Assembly: GCA_964015995.1 (NCBI GenBank)
Contig: CAXHFH010000037.1
Span: 1-19,872, forward strand
DNA: 19,872 nucleotides
Direction: 5' to 3'
Origin: UBA1672 sp964015995
GTDB taxonomy: Bacteria; Pseudomonadota; Alphaproteobacteria; Micavibrionales; Micavibrionaceae
The notes under the pieces are model-generated. The model searched no databases. It was not told the origin of the DNA and was given only the letters and a program-made list of their open reading frames with translations. Shown piece by piece: positions 13,746 to 19,872 of this stretch (the first letter of the stretch is position 1; the number at the start of each line of letters is the position of its first letter). The translations under genes were made by a program, and so were the position numbers.

Positions 13746-14945
13746 TTATGTCGGGATGTTTTCTTCCGCGAGCACAGGGTCGTCAGGATCTTCGTCATAA
13801 ACAACTGTAACACCTAGTTCTTCCAAGATTTCTGCCGCATTTGTCAATTCTTGATCCGGGCGGATGTGCACGGTTAATGCGCCGCGTTCTTGAAGTGTGT
13901 TCAGGGCAATAACGACGTCTTCGACTTTCATTGCGCTTAATTCTGTTTTGCGCTTGTCTTCGACAACTTGAAGGTTAGGTACATCAAGGTCTCTGAGCGT
14001 TTGTACTGTTTGCTCATAGCGTTCTTTTTTGCTCTTTTTGTGCTCTGCTAAGGCTGTGTCGGCGCCAACATAGGCGCTGTCGACTGTGTCTTCTGCGCTT
14101 AATATGTGCATGCCTGCGCTGGAGACCAACGGAAATGTCATGTCGTTATAATGAAAGGACGCCACTTCCAGTTCTGCTTTTATACGCTCGAGTCCAGCTT
14201 GGAATTGCTGTGCGGCTTCTTCGGAGCTGTCGGCTTGTGTGTTCATAAGTAGTGTAAATTCATCCCCGCCAAGGCGTGACATGGATTTTTCACCGCCATG
14301 CTGTCCGGTGTGTCCGTATGGCTCAAATAAGTCATCCGTATCTTCCGGCTCTAGGCGGCGATCCAAGGCGTCCGGTCGCACTTCATCGGCGCGTCTGTCG
14401 GGTGCGGTGCGCGTGATGTTTTTAAGAATGTTCGCGAAAGATTGTAATGCGGCGTCACCAACATCATGCCCGTAATCATCATTAATGCCTTTGAAGCGAT
14501 CTAAATCAAACATAACAAGGGCGAAGTAATGTTTTTGGCCGTCAGCCTTGTCGTCGTTTGAGGCGATCTTGTTCGTCGCGGCCTTGATTTGCTCATGATA
14601 CACGGAGCGATTATTGGATTGCGTCAGAGAATCTGTACGCGCAGCTCTTTCATGTACGGTGGCGCGCTGTTTGTAGTGATCTCTGTTGTCCTTCCGCATA
14701 ATCGAGAAGAGCTGCTCTATTGATAGCGTTTTAAACATTTCAACCATGTCGGTTGCTATGGATACAGTTTCTTCTAGCGGGTCGTCATAAGCATGGTCGA
14801 TCGCCTTTCTTATTTTTGCTACGCGCGATTCAAGCCTTTCTAAAAGCTTATCGCCATTGTCTCTTTCGATGACTTGATCACGCATGATGTTTGCCTGATC
14901 ATCTAAATCTTGTTCGATTTTGAGAAGTTGTTCGCCGTATTCCAT
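13746..14945 (-). CDS. GGDEF domain diguanylate cyclase
   Basis: A 399-residue protein predicted to make cyclic di-GMP from two GTP. The first 105 residues are charged and look like a coiled coil, with no membrane segment, so it is probably cytoplasmic. The GGDEF domain starts at DSLTQSNNR (105-113), has metal-binding VMFDLDRFKGINDDYGH (144-160) and the intact active motif GGDEF at 226-230. An insertion of about 34 charged residues (about 188-221) lies between a likely I-site RRAD (184-187) and GGDEF, where normally only five residues stand. The last 90 residues follow the cyclase domain and are not recognised. ATG at 14945 has AGGGTGA upstream. It is transcribed towards uvrA. Confidence 0.85.
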   Translation of the reverse strand: MEYGEQLLKIEQDLDDQANIMRDQVIERDNGDKLLERLESRVAKIRKAIDHAYDDPLEETVSIATDMVEMFKTLSIEQLFSIMRKDNRDHYKQRATVHERAARTDSLTQSNNRSVYHEQIKAATNKIASNDDKADGQKHYFALVMFDLDRFKGINDDYGHDVGDAALQSFANILKNITRTAPDRRADEVRPDALDRRLEPEDTDDLFEPYGHTGQHGGEKSMSRLGGDEFTLLMNTQADSSEEAAQQFQAGLERIKAELEVASFHYNDMTFPLVSSAGMHILSAEDTVDSAYVGADTALAEHKKSKKERYEQTVQTLRDLDVPNLQVVEDKRKTELSAMKVEDVVIALNTLQERGALTVHIRPDQELTNAAEILEELGVTVVYDEDPDDPVLAEENIPT

Positions 14946-15106
14946 TGCTTCACCCTAATTTTTGGAGGCTAATTAATTCTTTCTGACAGGTTTTGTCAAA
15001 TTTTGTTTTAAGATTTTAGATGAAAATATGGTTTTTTACAAAATAATACTGTTTTTACAGTCTGGTAAACGCTCCACAATAATTGCGAAAATTACAAGGA
15101 AAGGGC

Positions 15107-15135
15107 TTTAGAATCCCAAGCGCGCGGTCTATACT
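15107..15135 (+). promoter_or_regulatory. Promoter of ssb
   Basis: TTTAGA (15107-15112), a 17-base spacer and TATACT (15130-15135) would start transcription near 15142, about 30 bases before the GTG start of ssb. Confidence 0.5.
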
Positions 15136-15171
15136 CGGATTCTCTTAATAAATATGAATGGAGTATGAAAC

Positions 15172-15660
15172 GTGGCAGGTAGCGTCAACAAGGTAATTTT
15201 AGTTGGAAATTTAGGGGCAGACCCCGATGTACGGACAATGCAGTCTGGTGATAAGGTTGTTAACCTTTCGATCGCTACATCTGAAAGTTGGAAAGATAAG
15301 GCAACAGGAGAGCGCCGCGAAAAAACTGAATGGCACCGCGTTGTTATCTTTAATAAGGGACTTGTCACTGTTTGTGAAAACTACCTGAAAAAAGGCGCTA
15401 AGGTTTATATTGAAGGGCAAGTAGAGACACGCTCATGGGAGCAGGATGGTCAAAAGAAATACACGACGGAAATCGTGTTGCGCCCGTTCCGCGGTGAATT
15501 AACAATGCTGGATAGTCGCAATAGCGGCGGTGCATCCGGTGGATATGGCGGCGGACAGTCGTTTAATGATGGTGGGAATTCTGGCTTCGATAATGGTGCA
15601 CCACAATCACAACAACAAGCTGCACCTGCTGAGGCTATGGATGATGAAATCCCGTTCTAG
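15172..15660 (+). CDS. ssb: Single-stranded DNA-binding protein
   Basis: A 162-residue protein that coats single-stranded DNA in replication, repair and recombination. The OB fold covers about residues 1-112 (SVNKVILVGNLGADP at the start, EWHRVVIFNK and YIEGQVETRSW further on). A Gly/Ser/Asn/Gln-rich linker follows, and the acidic tip DDEIPF closes the protein and docks partner enzymes. The start is GTG at 15172 with GGAG eight bases upstream; ATG codons at 15155 and 15165 are in other frames and run quickly into stops. It is divergent from the GGDEF gene and followed after 33 bases by the secreted protein gene. Confidence 0.97.
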   Translation: MAGSVNKVILVGNLGADPDVRTMQSGDKVVNLSIATSESWKDKATGERREKTEWHRVVIFNKGLVTVCENYLKKGAKVYIEGQVETRSWEQDGQKKYTTEIVLRPFRGELTMLDSRNSGGASGGYGGGQSFNDGGNSGFDNGAPQSQQQAAPAEAMDDEIPF

Positions 15661-15693
15661 TCCAAGAATTTAATTAGTAAAGGAATGTGTATT

Positions 15694-16266
15694 ATGAAAT
15701 TTTCAAAATTTTTGATGGTTGGCGCTGTGGGCGTATGCGGTGTTTTAGCATCGACGCAGAGTTTCGCGCAAAATGAGGCTGTGAATGCTGATGATATTTT
15801 GACGCCAAAGGCACAAGAACAGGTGCAGAAACCTTCCGAGCCAACAAAAACGCAGGCACAAATCGATCTGGAAAAAGGATTGGCTGAGGCCAAGGCCGAG
15901 AATGAAAACAAGGAAACCCTTGGTAAAAAGCTCGCTCTGGCAAAAACAATGCATGAAATACGGCCTGTGCGTGTGCAGGTTGATGCTGCTGTGAAGCGTG
16001 TTTCCGAGAGGTTGCCCGCATACGAACGTCAGAATTTCGTTGTGACAATGCAGTCAATGCTGAATTACAATGCGATTGAACGTATATCTACCGATGCAAT
16101 GGTTGACACCTATACGTTAGTAGAGCTTAAGTCGATGGTGGACTATTTCAGTAAGCCAGAGGCAAGAAGCGCGTCAACAAAGGTCAATAGTTGGGCCAGA
16201 TCGGTTCATCCTGAAATTGTGAAGATGATAGACCGCGCGATGATGCGGATCAAAACAGGCCAATAA
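15694..16266 (+). CDS. Secreted DUF2059-like protein
   Basis: A 190-residue exported protein with a signal peptide (about residues 1-25, MKFSKFLMVGAVGVCGVLAS...SFA). A Gln/Lys/Glu-rich linker (30-75) leads to a helical domain of about 110 residues whose ending, with ELKSMVDYFSKPEARSASTKV, resembles the C-terminal part of DUF2059 proteins, whose function is unknown. ATG at 15694 was chosen over 15685 because AAAGGA is well spaced before it. The gene lies between ssb and gyrA in the same direction, with 33 and 29 bases of spacing, so it is probably co-transcribed with them. Confidence 0.7.
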   Translation: MKFSKFLMVGAVGVCGVLASTQSFAQNEAVNADDILTPKAQEQVQKPSEPTKTQAQIDLEKGLAEAKAENENKETLGKKLALAKTMHEIRPVRVQVDAAVKRVSERLPAYERQNFVVTMQSMLNYNAIERISTDAMVDTYTLVELKSMVDYFSKPEARSASTKVNSWARSVHPEIVKMIDRAMMRIKTGQ

Positions 16267-16295
16267 TCTTATTTTAAACAACGAGCGTATATAAT

Positions 16296-19091
16296 ATGAG
16301 TGACGATTTAACCCCCGAAACGCCTGATGCAGATGTTCCGAGCATTGCGCTTGAAGAGGAAATGAAGCAATCCTATCTCGATTACGCAATGAGCGTGATC
16401 GTTAGTCGTGCTTTACCGGATGTTCGGGATGGTTTGAAGCCGGTGCACAGACGTATTTTATATGCGATGAAAGTTGGGGGCTATGCTTCTGACAAACCTC
16501 ACCGTAAGTCTGCCAAGGTGGTCGGTGAAGTGATGGGTAATTATCACCCGCACGGGGATTCTGCGATTTATGACTCGCTTGTGCGTATGGCACAGCCATG
16601 GTCCTTGCGTCTGCCGTTGGTTGACGGGCAGGGGAACTTTGGTTCTATGGATGGTGATAGCCCTGCGGCGATGCGTTATACTGAGGCGCGTCTGGAAAAG
16701 GCTGCTGAGCACATCCTTTTGGACTATGAAAAAGAAACGGTCGATTATAAACCGACCTACGATGAAAGCGGAGAAGAGCCTGTTGTGCTTCCTTCACGCA
16801 TTCCGAACCTTTTGGTTAACGGCGCAGGCGGTATTGCTGTTGGTATGGCGACGAATATTCCGCCACATAACCTTGGTGAGGTCGTTGATGGGTGTTGTGC
16901 ATTCGTCGAAAACCCGGATATCACAACCGAAGAACTAATTCAGATTATTCCAGGCCCTGATTTTCCAACAGGGGCGTATATCCTTGGGAAGGCGGGGATA
17001 AACTCTGCTTATCATACGGGTAATGGCTCTGTGAAGATGCGTGCAAAAACCTCGATTGAGGAAATAGGAAAGCGCGAAGCGATTATTGTTCACGAGGTAC
17101 CGTATCAAGTGAATAAGGGTAAATTGCTTGAGCGTCTCGGTGAAGTAGGGCGTGAGAAGATTGTAGAAGACATTCACGAGATACGCGACGAATCGGATCG
17201 TGATGGTGTGCGCGTTGTGATTGAATTGAAGGTTGGTGCAGTCGCAGATGTTGTTTTGAACCAGTTGTTTAAGTATACGGCGCTTCAGACAAACTTCTCC
17301 TGTAATATGGTGGCACTTCATAACAACAAACCGCAAATCATGGTCTTACGCGACATGATCAAAGCGTTTGTGAATTTCCGTGAGGAAGTCATCACGCGGC
17401 GCACAATCTTTGAGCTTGGCAAGGCGCGTGATAGGGCGCATGTATTGGCAGGTTTGGCGATTGCTGTTGCAAATATTGATGAAATCATCGCACTCATCCG
17501 CGGTGCATCAAGCCCAACTGAGGCGCGTGAAGGATTGTTGGCAAAACGCTGGCCGGTTCATGATATCGGTCCATTGATTGATCTGATTGATGACCCTGAG
17601 CATTTCGTTGAGGATGATGACACGTATCAGATGTCAGAAATTCAAGCTAAGGCAATTCTTGATTTGCGTTTGCATAAGCTGACAGGGCTTGAGCGTGAAA
17701 AAATCAGCAATGAGTTGAAGGAAATAACGGATCTCATCGCTGAGCTTCTCTTCATTTTAAGTAACCGCGAAAGACTTCTGGAGATTCTGGTTGATGAGTT
17801 GCAAGAGGTTAAAGAGCGCTTTGACACGCCGCGCCGCACCGAAATAATAGACGCAGAATTTGAAGTCGATATGGAAGACTTGATCCAGCGTGAGGATATG
17901 GTGGTTACCATTACGCATGGCGGATATGTTAAGCGCGTGCCGCTTGATACCTATCGTGCGCAGCGCCGCGGTGGGAAAGGGCGTTCGGGCATGTCGATGA
18001 AGGATGATGACTTCATTTCCGACTTGTTTGTCGCAAGTACGCACACGCCGATATTATTCTTTACGTCACGTGGTATCGTGCACCGTATGAAGGTTTATCA
18101 ATTGCCTCTTGCGACACCGCAAAGTCGCGGTAAGGCACTGGTTAACTTACTTCCGCTAGAAAAAGAAGAGAATGTCAGCGTTTACATGCGTATGCCTGAA
18201 AATGAGGACATATGGGATGAGTTGGACATTATGTTTGCGACAAGCCATGGTTCTGTGCGTCGAAATAAGCTCTCTGATTTCAAGAATATTCGCTCTAACG
18301 GTTTGATTGCGATGAAACTGGGGGATGGAGAAAGTCTTGTTTCCGTTAAGATATGTAAGGAAGATGAAGACATAATGCTGGCGACGCGTATGGGTAAGGC
18401 CATTCGTTTCCCTGTGACAGACATTAGAGTGTTCTCTGGACGCACATCGACCGGTGTTCGCGGGATCAGGCTGAAGCAAAAAGATGATGAAGTCATCTCG
18501 ATGTCAGTGTTGAAGCATATTGATGTCACGCCGGATGAGAGAAACGCATATCTGAAGATGGCGAGCCAAGTGATTGGCGAAGACGCCGAAGGTATGGATG
18601 TAGAAGATACGGACTATGAGCTTACACAGGAGCGTTTCCAAGAGCTTTTGGATAATGAGCAAGTTGTTCTTACAATCTCTAATAAAGGCTTTGGTAAGCG
18701 GACATCTGCCTATGAATATCGCGTTTCAGGACGTGGCGGGCAGGGGGTTGCCAATATGGCTCTGACCAAGAAAAATGGCGGCGCAGTCGTTGCGACCTTC
18801 CCCGTAACGGATAGCCACCAGATTATGTTGGTGACTGATGGTGGGCAGTTAATTCGCACGCCTGTGGTGAATGTCCGTACAACCGGACGTAGCGCGCAAG
18901 GCGTGACAATCTTTAAGGTTGGTGCGGATGAGCAGGTCGTTTCCGTTGCATGGTTGGTTCAGGAAGAGGATGACGCTGATGACGCGTTAGGGGCAAACCC
19001 TGAAGACGTCGCAGTTAAGGGTGATTCTGATACAGAAGGCGCACCGCAAGCAGAAGAGGCCACTGAAGAACCAAAGCCCGACGCGGAATAA
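16296..19091 (+). CDS. gyrA: DNA gyrase subunit A
   Basis: A 931-residue subunit of the type II topoisomerase that introduces negative supercoils. The breakage-rejoining domain carries the active tyrosine Y128 (AAMRYTEAR), equal to Y122 in E. coli. The quinolone region reads HPHGDSAIYDSLVRMAQPWS, with S89 and D93 at the places of E. coli S83 and D87, the usual sensitive residues. The C-terminal β-pinwheel has the GyrA box QRRGGKG near residue 550, needed for DNA wrapping. An acidic tail of about 40 residues (EEDDADDALG...EEPKPDAE) ends the protein. The ribosome binding site is weak. coaD starts five bases after the stop. Confidence 0.98.
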   Translation: MSDDLTPETPDADVPSIALEEEMKQSYLDYAMSVIVSRALPDVRDGLKPVHRRILYAMKVGGYASDKPHRKSAKVVGEVMGNYHPHGDSAIYDSLVRMAQPWSLRLPLVDGQGNFGSMDGDSPAAMRYTEARLEKAAEHILLDYEKETVDYKPTYDESGEEPVVLPSRIPNLLVNGAGGIAVGMATNIPPHNLGEVVDGCCAFVENPDITTEELIQIIPGPDFPTGAYILGKAGINSAYHTGNGSVKMRAKTSIEEIGKREAIIVHEVPYQVNKGKLLERLGEVGREKIVEDIHEIRDESDRDGVRVVIELKVGAVADVVLNQLFKYTALQTNFSCNMVALHNNKPQIMVLRDMIKAFVNFREEVITRRTIFELGKARDRAHVLAGLAIAVANIDEIIALIRGASSPTEAREGLLAKRWPVHDIGPLIDLIDDPEHFVEDDDTYQMSEIQAKAILDLRLHKLTGLEREKISNELKEITDLIAELLFILSNRERLLEILVDELQEVKERFDTPRRTEIIDAEFEVDMEDLIQREDMVVTITHGGYVKRVPLDTYRAQRRGGKGRSGMSMKDDDFISDLFVASTHTPILFFTSRGIVHRMKVYQLPLATPQSRGKALVNLLPLEKEENVSVYMRMPENEDIWDELDIMFATSHGSVRRNKLSDFKNIRSNGLIAMKLGDGESLVSVKICKEDEDIMLATRMGKAIRFPVTDIRVFSGRTSTGVRGIRLKQKDDEVISMSVLKHIDVTPDERNAYLKMASQVIGEDAEGMDVEDTDYELTQERFQELLDNEQVVLTISNKGFGKRTSAYEYRVSGRGGQGVANMALTKKNGGAVVATFPVTDSHQIMLVTDGGQLIRTPVVNVRTTGRSAQGVTIFKVGADEQVVSVAWLVQEEDDADDALGANPEDVAVKGDSDTEGAPQAEEATEEPKPDAE

Positions 19092-19096
19092 ATCCC

Positions 19097-19606
19097 ATGA
19101 CAGCGCAAGGTAAATATTTAATTGGTGTATATCCCGGATCATTTGACCCGATAACCAAGGGACATTTGCACCTTATTAGGCGTGCAAGCTGTATGGTTGA
19201 TAAGTTAATCATTGCGGTTGCTGAGAGTTCACGAAAAGGCCCTTTGTTTTCTTTAGAGGAGCGTTTGGAAATGCTTCGTATCGATATAGAGAACATGCCG
19301 CAGAAGGGCTGTGAAATAGAAGTTCAGACATTTGACAAGCTCCTTGTTCACTTTGCCAAGGATGTTAATGCTTCCTGTATTTTCAGGGGGTTGCGCGCTG
19401 TTTCTGATTTTGAATATGAATTTCAAATGACGGGTATGAATGCAAAACTTGATCCGGATATCGAAACGGTGTTTTTGATGGCTGCGGATAAATGGCAGTT
19501 TGTTTCATCGTCCTTCGTCAAGGAAATCGCAAGTCTTGATGGGGCTGTGGGGGAGTTTGTAACCCCCCAAGTTGCTGAACGTTTAAATAAAAAGTTCGGA
19601 AAATAA
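19097..19606 (+). CDS. coaD: Phosphopantetheine adenylyltransferase
   Basis: A 169-residue enzyme that joins 4'-phosphopantetheine and ATP to dephospho-CoA, the fourth step of coenzyme A synthesis. The nucleotidyltransferase signature GSFDPITKGH is at 14-23 (TxGH motif), FRGLRAVSDFEYEFQM lies in the middle, and the second motif QFVSSSFVKEIA follows near 130-140. Length is normal. It is only five bases from gyrA and surely in the same operon; gyrA-coaD adjacency is common in alphaproteobacteria. No terminator is visible after the stop. Confidence 0.96.
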   Translation: MTAQGKYLIGVYPGSFDPITKGHLHLIRRASCMVDKLIIAVAESSRKGPLFSLEERLEMLRIDIENMPQKGCEIEVQTFDKLLVHFAKDVNASCIFRGLRAVSDFEYEFQMTGMNAKLDPDIETVFLMAADKWQFVSSSFVKEIASLDGAVGEFVTPQVAERLNKKFGK

Positions 19607-19616
19607 AACTCAATGC

Positions 19617-19645
19617 TTGACGCCGTGATATGAAATACATATTGT
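19617..19645 (+). promoter_or_regulatory. Promoter of tRNA-Lys
   Basis: TTGACG (19617-19622) and TATTGT (19640-19645) are 17 bases apart and point to a start near 19652, about 34 bases before the tRNA. Confidence 0.5.
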
Positions 19646-19685
19646 GCAGCAGTCGAACGGCATAGGCCGTTAAATTCTATGGTAA

Positions 19686-19761
19686 GATCGCTTAGCTCAG
19701 CCGGTAGAGCAACTGACTTTTAATCAGTAGGTCGAGCGTTCGAATCGCTCAGGGCTCACCA
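19686..19761 (+). tRNA. tRNA-Lys (anticodon TTT) with two acceptor mismatches
   Basis: A 76-base tRNA with encoded CCA. The D arm, the anticodon arm ACTGA-CTTTTAA-TCAGT (anticodon TTT) and the T arm GAGCG-TTCGAAT-CGCTC are all intact. The acceptor stem is odd: GATCGCT (19686-19692) against AGGGCTC (19751-19757) leaves T3 opposite C70 and G5 opposite G68, so only five of seven pairs form. Discriminator A is at 19758 and CCA at 19759-19761. It may be functional or damaged. Confidence 0.85.
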
Positions 19762-19789
19762 TTTTTCTCTGGAAAATCAAAGACTTACG

Positions 19790-19850
19790 TTGCGACCAAA
19801 TTGACGACTCAATTTGGTTTTATTATTTTTGGTCGCATAGTGGTCGCAAA
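19790..19850. repeat. Hairpin and GGTCGCA repeats behind tRNA-Lys
   Basis: ACCAAATTGA (19795-19804) and TCAATTTGGT (19809-19818) form a perfect ten-pair hairpin with a CGAC loop, followed by a T-rich tail, so it can work as the tRNA's terminator. TGCGACCAAA at 19791-19800 is also the reverse complement of TTTGGTCGCA at 19828-19837, and TGGTCGCAAA stands again at 19841-19850. Inverted and direct short repeats directly behind a tRNA are typical of integrase binding and attachment sites, but no integrase gene lies within the window. Confidence 0.55.
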
Positions 19851-19872
19851 ATAATAATATTAATTACAACAT

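Noticed and set aside
15048..15061. ACTGT-TTTT-ACAGT palindrome upstream of ssb as a LexA box
   Set aside because: The E. coli type needs CTGT-N8-ACAG, here the spacing is four, and alphaproteobacterial boxes are of the GTTC-N7-GTTC type. No match to either.
16288..16295. TATAAT directly before the gyrA ATG as a gyrA promoter
   Set aside because: It touches the start codon, so a transcript from it would begin inside the gene. gyrA is more likely read from upstream with ssb.
1..19872. CRISPR array, complete transposon or known anti-phage system
   Set aside because: No regularly spaced repeats, no transposase or recombinase gene and no recognised defence gene set are present. The HNH and HExxH proteins alone do not make such a system.

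Overview
The window looks like chromosomal DNA of an alphaproteobacterium of moderate GC content. The evidence is gene content and order: uvrA, ssb, gyrA and coaD lie close together, a DsbB and an ExoD family protein are adjacent, UvrA carries the CPVSG form of its first zinc module (which I associate with this class), and there is a typical alphaproteobacterial HNH protein. A relative of the Micavibrio/Rhodospirillales side is possible, but this is a guess from memory and no genus can be fixed.

Layout. Positions 1-3188 are housekeeping and small membrane genes: an HNH nuclease-like gene with a long leader, a three-helix membrane protein with a clear terminator, a 39-codon membrane protein with its own strong promoter, then dsbB and an exoD-like gene on the minus strand and tRNA-Leu(CAA). 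Positions 3189-5358 hold a short-chain dehydrogenase/reductase followed closely by an AraC-type regulator, probably one operon. Positions 5514-8894 are the most interesting part: a secreted eight-cysteine protein gene, a degenerate second copy of its 3' end, a four-gene arsenic operon (arsR-arsI-arsC-acr3) with a 12-2-12 operator, and a third degenerate copy of the same 3' end beyond acr3. The operon is therefore bracketed by direct repeats of the neighbouring gene's 3' end.

Positions 8963-10730 hold accessory genes: a HELCH zinc metalloprotease-like protein with a terminator, an XRE repressor with a hairpin in its leader, and an orphan small hydrophobic protein. Positions 10825-19606 are core information-processing genes: uvrA and a GGDEF protein on the minus strand, and ssb, a secreted DUF2059-like protein, gyrA and coaD on the plus strand. 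The window ends with tRNA-Lys(TTT), which has two mismatches in its acceptor stem, followed by a perfect hairpin and three copies of a GGTCGCA motif. This looks like a possible integration boundary, cut off by the window end.

How the genes work together: ArsR would repress the ars operon until arsenite or methylarsenite appears. ArsC reduces arsenate to arsenite, Acr3 exports arsenite, and ArsI cleaves methyl groups from trivalent organoarsenicals. DsbB could supply oxidising power for disulfides in secreted cysteine-rich proteins such as the one at 5514-6047. I see no CRISPR array, no intact transposase and no clearly new multi-gene defence system. The strongest unexplained signals are the repeats around the ars operon, the odd tRNA-Lys end, and several very small genes or regulatory hairpins.
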